Of a DNA stretch of 64,000 nt, positions 28,387 to 36,380 are shown one piece after another. The position numbers and the translations under genes were made by a program. Every line of letters starts with the position of its first letter. Within the stretch, counting starts at the first letter, position 1. Source of the DNA: Hyalangium ruber (GTDB lineage Bacteria > Myxococcota > Myxococcia > Myxococcales > Myxococcaceae). The stretch spans positions 532,361 through 596,360 of the forward strand of contig NZ_JAXIVS010000006.1 in the NCBI RefSeq assembly GCF_034259325.1, given 5' to 3'. The notes beneath the pieces were generated by a model. That model saw only the letters and a program-made list of their open reading frames with translations, was not told where the DNA came from and made no database searches.

Positions 28387-30603
28387 TCACTCGCCTCCGG
28401 TGAGAGACGCCCAGACGCCCGATTCCGACGCGAGGTACAGCTCGTTCGCGTTCGCCGGCGCAATCGCGAGATCCGCGCCGAACACGCCGGGCGGGAGCGA
28501 GAGGAGGGTCCAGGTGGCTCCGCCGTTCTGGGTCTTGTAGGTCCCGCTGAAGGTGAGCGCGTAGGCCGTCTGCGGATTGCTCGGGCTGAACCGCACCGGG
28601 TACTGCGAGCCACGGTTCAGCACCAGGGTCCAAGTGGCTCCCGAGTTCGTGCTCTTGAAGATGCCCGAGTCGGTGCTCGCGAACACCACGCCGTGCTGCG
28701 AGGGATCGGTGGACACCGCACGCGCAGTGCCGCTGAGTCCCGGGTTCAGGTCGGTGAGCGTCGGCGGTCCTCCGGTGGACGAAAGGACCAGCCGTCGCGC
28801 GCCGAACTTGGACACGAAGTAAGCGGTCGACGAGTCGGTCCCATCGATCGCCACCGAGCGCGCCCAGTATCCGAAGCTCGGATCGCTCACCAGGTGTGAC
28901 CAGGAGAGCCCTCCGTCAGAGGAGATCCAGACCCCTCCGTACTTCGAACCGAAGCAGTCCTGCCCTCCGCCCCAGAGCGTCGCGGGGTCGCGCGGGTCGA
29001 CGGTGATCGACATCCAGCAGGCGAAGGACGAGATGTTGTGTTCGAGCCAGCTCCAGCTCTGGCCCGAATCGGCCGTCCCGTAGAGACCCTCCTGGCCCTG
29101 GTTGTTGCCGTAGAGGTACGCGTACCCCGCCGTCGTCGGGTCCACTCCGAGGATCGCGCCCGGCGCGGCGAAGCTCTGCGCCCACGCGCTACCGCTCTGC
29201 GAGCTGAACAGGCCGGTGTAGTACGACACCGCGTACACGGTCGTCGGCGAGCCCGCACCCGCCGCGATCCGGCTGATGGACCCTCCGGAGATCCCGGCCC
29301 CCGGGGCCCAGGTCGCGCCCTGATCCTGCGAATTCACCGGCACCCCGTTCTGCACCCCGAGGAAGTTCCCGCTGCTCGCGCTGAGCGCGACGTAGGACCA
29401 GGATCCGCTCGCGACCTGGGTGAGCGTCACCCCGCCGTTGGTGGAGCGGACCAGCCCGCTCGCGGTCGCCGCATAGAGCGCGCTGCTGGAGGGCTCGATC
29501 GCCAGCGTGGCGCCGGTACCCGAGACCGCGGTGGGGGACCAGGTCGCTCCGAAGTTGGTGCTGTGCCACACCGGCGACGCGCACGGATTTCCCCAGGTCG
29601 CGAAGGTGAAATAGACGCTCCCCGGTTGCGTGGGGTCGGCGGCCAGGCGCTGCGGCGTGCCGCACTGGAAGAGGCCGTTGGCGTTCCGGGCGAACCCGGA
29701 GGAGATCGCCGTCCAGGTCGCGCCGCCATCGTCGCTGCGGTACGGCCCCTCGTAGAGCATCAGCATGTAGAGCCGCGACTGGCCATCCACGGCCATATCG
29801 ACCGGATAGTTGGAGGCGGAGAGCGGCGGGAGCCCGGTGCCCTGCACGGAGCTGAAGGTCGCGCCTCCATTGGTGCTCTTCGCGGGCAGCCCGTTGTACC
29901 GACCCACGTAGATCACGCCGGCAGTGTTGGCATCGAAAGCGACCGCGCTCGCCGCCTGCCAACCGGGCAGCCGGCTCTTGATCGAGGTCCAGTGGTCTCC
30001 GCGATCCGTCGACATCAAGAGATCGCTCTTGGTCACGACGATGACCGTGGCCGGGTTGAACGGATCGGTCACCACCCGCTGCGCGTTGCCCACGTCGAGT
30101 ACCGAGGTCCAGGTGGCGCCCTGATCGGTGCTGCGGAACGCGCGGCCCGCGGTGGCGTACGCGGTCGCTCCATCGCTCGAGTAGGCCAGCTCACCCACAT
30201 GGGCGAGCGGCAGCCCTTCGCTCATCGGTACCCAGGCGGGCGCGTCGAAGGCGGCACTCGTGGCGCTGGTCAGACCGGGCGCGGTGGCAGTCAAACGAAG
30301 CGCGGTTCCGCTCCGGGTGAGCCACAGCGCGGCGAAGGTCGCGCTTCCGTTCACGAGCTGCGCGGTGAGGGTTCCGGAGAGCACCGACGTCGTCGGCGTG
30401 GCCAGGGCGATCGTCACCGTACCGCTGGCGCCAGGGTCGACGTTCCCAAGCGAGTCCTTCGCTTCGACCACCACGGGACTCAGCACCGCGCCAGCCTGGA
30501 CCTTCGTCGGCTGGGTCGAGAACACGAGCTTCGTCGCCGATGCGCTGGCGGCACCTCCCACGAGTAAGAGGAAGACACCGGCGAGCCTGAAGCAGCGATT
30601 CAT
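28387..30603 (-). CDS. Secreted BNR/sialidase-like beta-propeller repeat protein
   Basis: Read from ATG 30603 (GAGGGG just upstream), the 738-residue protein has a signal peptide (GVFLLLVGGAASASA). An Ig-like/filamin-type domain (about 25-115, KLVFSTQPTKVQAGA) precedes many BNR/Vps10-type repeats of the S-T-D-Q-G-A-T-W sort (FRSTDQGATWTS, MSTDRGDHWTS, KSTNGGATFSS, RSDDGGATWTA, WISSDGGLSWSH). This suggests one or two beta-propellers. No sialidase catalytic residues could be assigned, so it is likely a carbohydrate- or surface-binding protein. The longer in-frame extension up to 31068 lies antisense over a YCII gene and is not translated, in my reading. Confidence 0.85.
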   Translation of the reverse strand: MNRCFRLAGVFLLLVGGAASASATKLVFSTQPTKVQAGAVLSPVVVEAKDSLGNVDPGASGTVTIALATPTTSVLSGTLTAQLVNGSATFAALWLTRSGTALRLTATAPGLTSATSAAFDAPAWVPMSEGLPLAHVGELAYSSDGATAYATAGRAFRSTDQGATWTSVLDVGNAQRVVTDPFNPATVIVVTKSDLLMSTDRGDHWTSIKSRLPGWQAASAVAFDANTAGVIYVGRYNGLPAKSTNGGATFSSVQGTGLPPLSASNYPVDMAVDGQSRLYMLMLYEGPYRSDDGGATWTAISSGFARNANGLFQCGTPQRLAADPTQPGSVYFTFATWGNPCASPVWHSTNFGATWSPTAVSGTGATLAIEPSSSALYAATASGLVRSTNGGVTLTQVASGSWSYVALSASSGNFLGVQNGVPVNSQDQGATWAPGAGISGGSISRIAAGAGSPTTVYAVSYYTGLFSSQSGSAWAQSFAAPGAILGVDPTTAGYAYLYGNNQGQEGLYGTADSGQSWSWLEHNISSFACWMSITVDPRDPATLWGGGQDCFGSKYGGVWISSDGGLSWSHLVSDPSFGYWARSVAIDGTDSSTAYFVSKFGARRLVLSSTGGPPTLTDLNPGLSGTARAVSTDPSQHGVVFASTDSGIFKSTNSGATWTLVLNRGSQYPVRFSPSNPQTAYALTFSGTYKTQNGGATWTLLSLPPGVFGADLAIAPANANELYLASESGVWASLTGGE

Positions 30604-30680
30604 CGACACCCCTCCGTTGTGCTGAAAACGGAAGCTTCCATGAAGTCGATTCCTCTTGGAAGGCAAAGAATCGAAGCCGC

Positions 30681-31409
30681 TTACGGCTCCTCCACCACCC
30701 GGAGATCCACCTCGGGCGTCGTCACGGCAGTGCCGTAGCGCAATGCCCACTCCGACGCCTCCTCGAGCGACTTGGCCTGGAACATCGCGTAGCCGGCGAT
30801 GAGCTCCTTCGATTCGGAGAACGGGCCATCGACGACCGAGTGTCGATCCCCTTGGAAGGTATAGCGCTTGCCCTGCTGACTCGGTCGCAGCCCGACGTTC
30901 GTGAGCAGGACCTTGGCGCCCGACATCTCCTCGAACAGGGCCGAGAGCTTCGCGCGCTGCTGCGCGGGGCGCGGGCGGCCTGACTCCGAGGTGGCGTCGG
31001 CCTTGTACAGGAGCATGTAGCGTCGGGTCGCGAGCTCCTTGGGCATCGGCACCATCCCGATGTCCCACGCCTCGGTGACCGGGCGGATGTCGATCTCGAC
31101 ATCCCCCACGATACTCGCGTACCGCGAGGCCCAGGCGCTGGCCTCGTCGAGGGACGCCGTGCGGACGATCAAGAAGCCCGCCGGCAGCTCGTTCGAGGGC
31201 GTGAACGGCCCCTTCGTGACGGTGCGCTTGCCGCCGGTGAACCGCAGCCGCACGCCCTGAGCGCTCGCGCGCAGCCCCTCGCCGCCGAGCAGGATGCCGG
31301 CCTTCATGAACTCGCCCATGAGCTTGCCGACCCGGGAGATCAGCTCCGCGTCGGGAATGGCGCCTGCCTCCCAGCGAGGCTCGGTCTTGTGCATGACGAT
31401 GAAGCGCAT
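30681..31409 (-). CDS. Tandem YCII-domain (DGPF-type) protein
   Basis: The 242-residue protein consists of two YCII/DGPF domains: residues 1-115 (RFIVMHKTE...TKGPFTPSNELPAGF) and 128-242 (RYMLLYKAD...VDGPFSESKELIAGY). YCII proteins are small dimeric ferredoxin-like folds often encoded near ECF sigma factors or oxidoreductases; their reaction is mostly unknown. A fused pair can make the dimer in one chain. The first unit has KGPF where DGPF is usual. It is the last gene of a DoxX / hydrolase / YCII run on the minus strand. A single-domain relative lies at 63455-63877. Confidence 0.9.
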   Translation of the reverse strand: MRFIVMHKTEPRWEAGAIPDAELISRVGKLMGEFMKAGILLGGEGLRASAQGVRLRFTGGKRTVTKGPFTPSNELPAGFLIVRTASLDEASAWASRYASIVGDVEIDIRPVTEAWDIGMVPMPKELATRRYMLLYKADATSESGRPRPAQQRAKLSALFEEMSGAKVLLTNVGLRPSQQGKRYTFQGDRHSVVDGPFSESKELIAGYAMFQAKSLEEASEWALRYGTAVTTPEVDLRVVEEP

Positions 31410-31437
31410 CGAACGCGTTCCTTTCCTTCGGTGGAGC

Positions 31438-32226
31438 TCAGGCGGTGAAGTACTCGACCACGGCCGGGGTGAGCACCTTCGGGTTGACGTTGTGCGTCTG
31501 GCCGTCCAGCGTGCGGCGCCGCGCCCCAGGTACGATGTCCGCGATGGCCTCCGCGGCCATCTTCAGCTTCGCATCGGTCTTGCCGCCGTACATGACGAGC
31601 GACGGGACCTTGATCGACGCGAAGCGCGTCTTCGGGATGCTGAAGTCCCCCATGATGCGGGCGTCGTAGGGGAGCGTGTGCGCGACGGCCTCGAGCTTCT
31701 TCCAGACGCCTCGCATGAGCTGCATCATGACGACCATGAACCCCGGCGCCCCGACCATGTCGCGCATGAAGTACTTCACGGCATGGCCCCGGCGGCCTTC
31801 GGCGAGGAGCCGCTGGAGCTGGGCTTCGTGGTGGGCCTGCGCATGGCGCGCGTCATGCTGTGCGACGTACGGAGGCTCGTAGGCCACCAGCTTCTGGATG
31901 TTCAGCCCGCTCGCCGCGGCCTCCAGCGCGAGGGCGCCACCGGAGGACAACCCCACCACGAACGCGGAGCCCCCCGCGGCCTGGATGAGCGCGTCGAGGT
32001 CCTCGAGCTCGCGCTCCTTCGCGTACGGCTGCGTGTCGCCGCTGTCTCCGCGGCCCCGGCGGTCGTACACGAACACCGTGAAGCGCTGCGCGAGGAGCGG
32101 AGCGAGCTTCGGCATGGGCCCGAACCTCCGGCTGCACAGGGCTCCATCCACGAGGATGAGCGCAGGGCCCGAGCCGAGCTTCTCGTAAGCGATGGGAGTG
32201 CCATCCTTCGATATCACCTGGTTCAT
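31438..32226 (-). CDS. Alpha/beta hydrolase
   Basis: The 262-residue hydrolase has YDRRGRGDSG after the oxyanion strand, nucleophile elbow GLSSGG (Ser about 94), a helical cap (about 115-185, rich in His and Met), and the late catalytic region with TDAKLK and DGQTHNV, where His occurs near residue 246. A signal peptide is absent, so it is cytoplasmic. The substrate is unknown; candidates are esters or lactones. It lies between doxX-like and tandem-YCII genes (gaps 55 and 28 bp), so all three probably share a transcript. Detoxification or redox stress is a guess from that company. Confidence 0.88.
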   Translation of the reverse strand: MNQVISKDGTPIAYEKLGSGPALILVDGALCSRRFGPMPKLAPLLAQRFTVFVYDRRGRGDSGDTQPYAKERELEDLDALIQAAGGSAFVVGLSSGGALALEAAASGLNIQKLVAYEPPYVAQHDARHAQAHHEAQLQRLLAEGRRGHAVKYFMRDMVGAPGFMVVMMQLMRGVWKKLEAVAHTLPYDARIMGDFSIPKTRFASIKVPSLVMYGGKTDAKLKMAAEAIADIVPGARRRTLDGQTHNVNPKVLTPAVVEYFTA

Positions 32227-32281
32227 GAAGTCTTCCTCCGATGGGCGGGAGCGGCGTCATAGGCCGGCTCGCCCGATGTGG

Positions 32282-32734
32282 TCACTCACGAACTCGCATC
32301 GAGAGGAGCGCGCGCAGGCGGGCATTGCGCAGAGAGAGGCCGCCCCAGACCAGGAGCGCCACGTAGACGGGAAACAGCGTATGGCTGAACAGGGGGTTGC
32401 CCATGCGCACGTGGGTGGCGATCGCGCCGCCGAACCAGCCCGTGAGCAGGATGGCGCCCAGCACCGAGGTGCGCGGAACCACATAGAGCGCGACGCACAG
32501 GGACTGGACGAGCCCCAGCCCGAAGACGGCGCTCGCCGCGTACCCCAGCTCGGTGGTGCCCTGAATGAAGGGGGGCAGCCCGAGCACCTTGCCCAGGGCA
32601 TCGAACGCCAGGAAGAGGATCGCCAGGCCGCTCATCAGTCGACCGGCCCACTGCGCCTTCCGTGCGCCAGTCACGGCCTGGGACTGGGGGACTGCGTTCA
32701 CATCGAGGATTCCACGCTGCGAGAGGGCTTCCAT
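32282..32734 (-). CDS. DoxX-like integral membrane protein
   Basis: The 150-residue protein has four predicted membrane helices. The DoxX-like family pattern is visible in SGLAILFLAFDALGKVLGLP, ELGYAASAVFGLGLVQSLCVALY, LGAILLTGWFGGAIATHVRMGNPLF and FPVYVALLVWGGLSL. DoxX relatives form oxidoreductase or stress-linked membrane complexes; the reaction is mostly unknown. It starts the DoxX / hydrolase / YCII minus-strand run. Upstream to 32988 no gene is supported. Confidence 0.88.
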   Translation of the reverse strand: MEALSQRGILDVNAVPQSQAVTGARKAQWAGRLMSGLAILFLAFDALGKVLGLPPFIQGTTELGYAASAVFGLGLVQSLCVALYVVPRTSVLGAILLTGWFGGAIATHVRMGNPLFSHTLFPVYVALLVWGGLSLRNARLRALLSMRVRE

Positions 32735-32987
32735 GGGCGTCTCCGTTGTCGCCGAGGGTCAAATCCCCCGGTCAAAAAGACGTCGAATGAGTCCGGAGGG
32801 GATCGACATTTCGCGGTTTGGGCCTTCGAGGCGGACGTAAGTGCCCGAAATCACAGCCCTTGGCGGCGCGGGGGGGCACGGTGGTGGGCGGTCCCTGGGC
32901 CACGGTGCGTGAGGACGACTTCGACTCGCTTGCCGGCCACATTGCTACAGCAGACCCGCGCTGGAGCGCTCTCAACACACGTCGGCG

Positions 32988-33299
32988 ATGCGCACGGACA
33001 TCCTTCCCGAGGAGCTTCTCAAGACGGTTCTCGGTTCGATGACGACGGTCGCCGCGGAGCGGCTGCGTGCCGAGCCCAGCCTGCGTCAGGTGCTCTCCCG
33101 GGTCTTCGCGGAGGCGGCCTCGCTCCGGGGCGTGGCGCCAGAGCCACTCGTGGTTGCACGTCACCTGGGCGCGCGGCTCGCCGAGGCGGACGACCCCGCG
33201 CGTGCCTTGGAGCACCTGCATGCGCGAGACCTGGCGCTCGCGCTCGCCTGCGCTCTAGAGACCCCCGGGGCCGCGGACCTGCTCGAGCAGGAGGTCCTG
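32988..33299 (+). pseudogene. Remnant resembling the N terminus of a myxobacterial sigma-70 family (gmx-type) factor
   Basis: About 104 codons read as RTDILPEELL...VFAEAASLRG...ARHLGARLAEADDPARALEHLHARDLALALACALETPGAADLLEQEVL. The combination of a helical start, a HLHARDLALALACA segment and a following A-x-LLE stretch resembles, from memory, the N-terminal region of the large Myxococcales sigma-70 gmx factors. The frame then loses family character (Arg/Pro/Cys-rich), and no sigma region 2 or 4 follows. The gene therefore appears truncated or frameshifted. The assignment rests on pattern memory, so confidence is moderate. Confidence 0.4.
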
Positions 33300-33405
33300 C
33301 TGGCGTGCGGCTCGCGCTGCGGATGCGCAAGGCACATGGCCAGGAGGCCCAGGTGGATGCCGAGGTGCTGGCCGCGCATCCCGTCTCTCCACCCAGAGAG
33401 AGGAG

Positions 33406-33552
33406 GACAACTCGAAGGTCACCCTGCGCTGGAAGCGGGTGAGCGACCTGTGCGAGTCGTCCACCTCGTTCAAGTGCCGGGGAGGAGGGGCGTGCTCCTG
33501 TGTCACCACGAAGAACGAGCCCCTGACGGGCCAGCAGAACTGCACTCTCTGA
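33406..33552 (+). pseudogene. Orphan Cys-rich C-terminal reading frame
   Basis: 48 codons and a TGA read as DNSKVTLRWKRVSDLC...FKCRGGGACSCVTT...TGQQNCTL. The composition (four or five Cys, Ser/Thr, a natural-looking hydrophilic end) is unlike the Arg/Pro-rich shadow frames around it, so it looks like the end of a small secreted Cys-rich protein whose start is lost. There is no start codon or signal in this frame: upstream codons are noncoding-like from about 33390. It sits just before the convergent clpA stop (33589). Confidence 0.3.
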
Positions 33553-33588
33553 CGGCCAGGAGCCACCGGATTTTCTTTTAGGTGTGCG

Positions 33589-35862
33589 TTACGCGGACGC
33601 AACGACGTGGAGCTTCAGGGCGTCTTCCTCCACGTCGAAGCGCGCGGTGCCGCCGTTGCTCAGCTCGCCAAAGAGGAGGGCCTCCGCCAGTGGGGTCTTC
33701 AGGCTGGTGTCCACCAGCCGTGCCATGGGACGCGCGCCGAACGCCGGCTCATATCCGTGCTTGGCCAGCCACTGCCGCGCCGCCTCGGTCAGCTCCAGCG
33801 TCACCTGCTTTTCCGTGAGCATCTTCCGGAGCAGGCCCACCTCCTTGTCCACCACCTTGAGGATGCTCTCGGGCGACAGGTCTCCGAAGAGAATCCACCC
33901 GTCCAGCCGGTTGCGGAACTCCGGTGTGAAGGTGTGCTCGATGGCCTTCTGCGCGCGGCCGGTATCCACGGTCGGAGGCCTCTCGCCGAACCCCATCGAC
34001 TTGGTGCGCGTGACCTCGCGCGCGCCCGCATTGGTGGTCAGGATGATGATGATGTTGCGGAAGTCCGCCTTGCGGCCGTTGCTGTCCGTCAGCGTCGCGT
34101 GGTCCATCACCTGCAGGAGGATGTTGAAGAGGTCCGAGTGGGCCTTCTCGATTTCATCCAGCACCAGCACGGCATGGGGATTCTTGAGGACGGCCTCGGT
34201 GAGCAGTCCTCCCTGCTCGAACCCGACATAGCCCGGAGGCGCACCGATGAGCCGGCTCGCCGTGTGCTTCTCCGAGTACTCGCTCATGTCGAAGCGCAGG
34301 AACTCCACACCCAGCGCCGCCGCCAGCTGCCGGGCCAGCTCCGTCTTGCCCACGCCCGTGGGGCCGGAGAAGAGGAAGGAGCCAATGGGCTTCGTCTGCG
34401 CGCGCAGGCCCGAGCGCGCCAGCTTGATGGCGTTGGTGATCGCACGGATGGCTTCGTCCTGGCCGAAGATGACCGACTGGAGCTCCTTCGCCAGGCCCTG
34501 GAGCTGCATCCGCTCCTGCGCGGAGACGCTCTTGGCGGGGATGCGCGCCATCTTCGAGACGATGGCCTCCACGTCCGCCACCGTCACCGTGCCGGTGCGC
34601 TCGCTCACGGGCTTGAGCCGCTCGGCCGCCCCCGTCTCGTCGAGCACGTCAATCGCCTTGTCCGGCAGGAACCGGTCGTTGATGTGCCGAGCGGACAGCT
34701 CCGCCGCCGCGCGGAGAGCCTCGGGGGTGTACCGCACCCGGTGGTGCGCTTCGTAGCGGCTCCTCAGCCCCTCCAGGACGCTCAGGGTGTCCTCCACCGA
34801 GGGCTCGCCCACGTCGATGCGCTGGAAGCGCCGCGACAGCGCCCGGTCCTTCTCGAAGGAGGACTTGTACTCTTGGTACGTCGTGGAGCCGATGCAGCGC
34901 AGCTCACCGCTGGCCAGCGCGGGCTTGAGCAGGTTGGCGGCATCCATGGAGCCGCCGCTGGTGGTGCCCGCGGCGACGATGGTGTGGATTTCGTCGATGA
35001 AGAGGATGGCGTCCTTCTTCTCCCGCAGCGCCTTGAGCACGGCCTTGAGCCGCTCCTCGAACTGGCCGCGGAACTTCGTGCCTCCCAGCAGCGCGCCCAT
35101 GTCCAGCGAGTACACCGAGGCGCCCTTCAGCTCCTCCGGCACCGTGCCCTCGTGGATGCGCAGCGCCAGCCCTTCGGCGATGGCCGTCTTGCCCACGCCC
35201 GGCTCGCCCACGTACACGGGGTTGTTCTTGCGCCGTCGGCACAGCACGTGGATGGTCCGCTCCAGCTCCTTCTCCCGGCCGATGAGCGGGTCGATGCGCC
35301 CCTCCCGGGCCTGCTGGAGGAGGTCGGTGGTGAAGGCCTCCAGCGGCGCCTTGCTCGGGCTCTCCTCCTCGCGCGCTTCGGCGGGGCGTCCCGGCTGGGC
35401 GCCTTCTCGGGGCGCGGTCACCGCGACGGCCCGCTGAGGGCTGGCGGCGAGCAGGTCCGGCCGGGCGCCGCCCTCCTGCTTCAGCATGAAGAGGGCGTGG
35501 CTCTTGTCCTCGTGAAGCAGGGCCATCAGCACATCCCTGCCATCGATGATGTCCTGCTCGGCGGCCAGCGCCTGCAAAGCGGCGCGCTCGAGCACCCGCT
35601 CCACGGCCAGCGTGTGACGCGGCGTGACCTCGACCTGCTCGGGCAGCGGCTCGAGTCGCTCCTTCAGGAACGACGCCAGCCGATCCTGCAGGCGCGTGAC
35701 GTCGGCTCCTACTCCCGAGAGCACGTCGCGAGTGTGATCGTCACGGGTCAGCGCGAAGAGCAGGTGCTCCAGCGTGACATACTCGTGCCGCAGCTTCCTC
35801 GCCGCATCGAGGGCTTTCCGGAAGCTCACCTGCAATTCCTGGCTAATTTGCGGTCCTGGCAC
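33589..35862 (-). CDS. clpA: ATP-dependent Clp protease ATP-binding subunit ClpA
   Basis: The 757-residue Hsp100 unfoldase starts at GTG 35862 (GAGGAGG upstream). An N-terminal Clp_N repeat (about 1-140) is followed by AAA+ module 1 (Walker A GEPGVGKTA, Walker B LFIDEIH) and AAA+ module 2 (Walker A GPTGVGKTE, Walker B LVLDEIEK, sensor TFTPEFRNRLD). The SMGFG segment matches the position of the ClpP-docking loop (IGL/IGF in relatives). It lacks the M-domain of ClpB. It unfolds substrates, including tmRNA-tagged and N-degron proteins, for ClpP. clpS lies 3 bp upstream, the usual adaptor pairing. Confidence 0.97.
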   Translation of the reverse strand: MPGPQISQELQVSFRKALDAARKLRHEYVTLEHLLFALTRDDHTRDVLSGVGADVTRLQDRLASFLKERLEPLPEQVEVTPRHTLAVERVLERAALQALAAEQDIIDGRDVLMALLHEDKSHALFMLKQEGGARPDLLAASPQRAVAVTAPREGAQPGRPAEAREEESPSKAPLEAFTTDLLQQAREGRIDPLIGREKELERTIHVLCRRRKNNPVYVGEPGVGKTAIAEGLALRIHEGTVPEELKGASVYSLDMGALLGGTKFRGQFEERLKAVLKALREKKDAILFIDEIHTIVAAGTTSGGSMDAANLLKPALASGELRCIGSTTYQEYKSSFEKDRALSRRFQRIDVGEPSVEDTLSVLEGLRSRYEAHHRVRYTPEALRAAAELSARHINDRFLPDKAIDVLDETGAAERLKPVSERTGTVTVADVEAIVSKMARIPAKSVSAQERMQLQGLAKELQSVIFGQDEAIRAITNAIKLARSGLRAQTKPIGSFLFSGPTGVGKTELARQLAAALGVEFLRFDMSEYSEKHTASRLIGAPPGYVGFEQGGLLTEAVLKNPHAVLVLDEIEKAHSDLFNILLQVMDHATLTDSNGRKADFRNIIIILTTNAGAREVTRTKSMGFGERPPTVDTGRAQKAIEHTFTPEFRNRLDGWILFGDLSPESILKVVDKEVGLLRKMLTEKQVTLELTEAARQWLAKHGYEPAFGARPMARLVDTSLKTPLAEALLFGELSNGGTARFDVEEDALKLHVVASA

Positions 35863-35865
35863 GGG

Positions 35866-36183
35866 TCAGCCCTCCTCGGGTTCCATGGAGAGCCGCAACG
35901 CAAAGGCATTGTCCCGCGCCACGTCTTCCACTGTCTTGATTTTCATCTCAGCCACTTCGTACGTGTAGCGACCCGCGACGCCCACGCCGTTCTGCTGGAC
36001 CTGTCGCAGGATGTGCAAGGCGTCCGCCTCGGACCGGTGGAAGACCTCCCGGAGAATGGCCATGGCGAGCTCCCGAGGGGTGGCGGCGTCGTCGTGCAGG
36101 AGCACCTTGTAGAACGTGGGCTCCGTGAGCCGCGGTCCTGCGGCGTTCTCGGTGGTGGCGTGCGTGTCGTGCCCTTGCGCCAT
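35866..36183 (-). CDS. clpS: ClpS-family adaptor with altered N-degron pocket
   Basis: Read from ATG 36183: 105 residues with the ClpS core (TFYKVLLHDDAATPREL...EVAEMKIKTVEDVARDNAFAL), the length of the family. Compared with E. coli ClpS (remembered), the degron-binding Asn34 is Asp31, Asp35 is kept (Asp32), Asp36 is Ala, and His66 is Gln63 (VQQNG for VHYQG). Two of the three residues that hold the substrate's alpha-amino group are thus changed. It may bind other substrates or only regulate ClpA. clpA follows after 3 bp, so co-expression is certain in outline. The longer frame to 36258 overlaps no better site. Confidence 0.9.
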   Translation of the reverse strand: MAQGHDTHATTENAAGPRLTEPTFYKVLLHDDAATPRELAMAILREVFHRSEADALHILRQVQQNGVGVAGRYTYEVAEMKIKTVEDVARDNAFALRLSMEPEEG

Positions 36184-36380
36184 GGCCTGTCGAGCCTCCC
36201 TTGCATGCGCGGGCCAGCAAACCGCTGGACGGTCTGGTCCACCCGCCTGGAAATGCAACGGACCGCACTATACGTGAAGCGCCACACGAAACCGCACACG
36301 GGCTTGTGATTGACCCGGGTGCCCGGTGTGGGAGGAGGGGGGCTCCCCGCTTCCATGGGGGCCAGGGTAAGGTGGAGGCG

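Noticed and set aside
30604..31068. Upstream in-frame extension of the BNR gene
   Set aside because: Overlaps the YCII gene antiphase on the same strand and lacks a signal peptide at its start; the ATG at 30603 has both signal and RBS.
32735..32987. Short frames between doxX and the sigma-like remnant
   Set aside because: None has an RBS, signal or natural composition; I see nothing supportable there.
33607..36309. 900-codon open frame antisense to clpA-clpS
   Set aside because: Shadow of two well-known genes; no family pattern.
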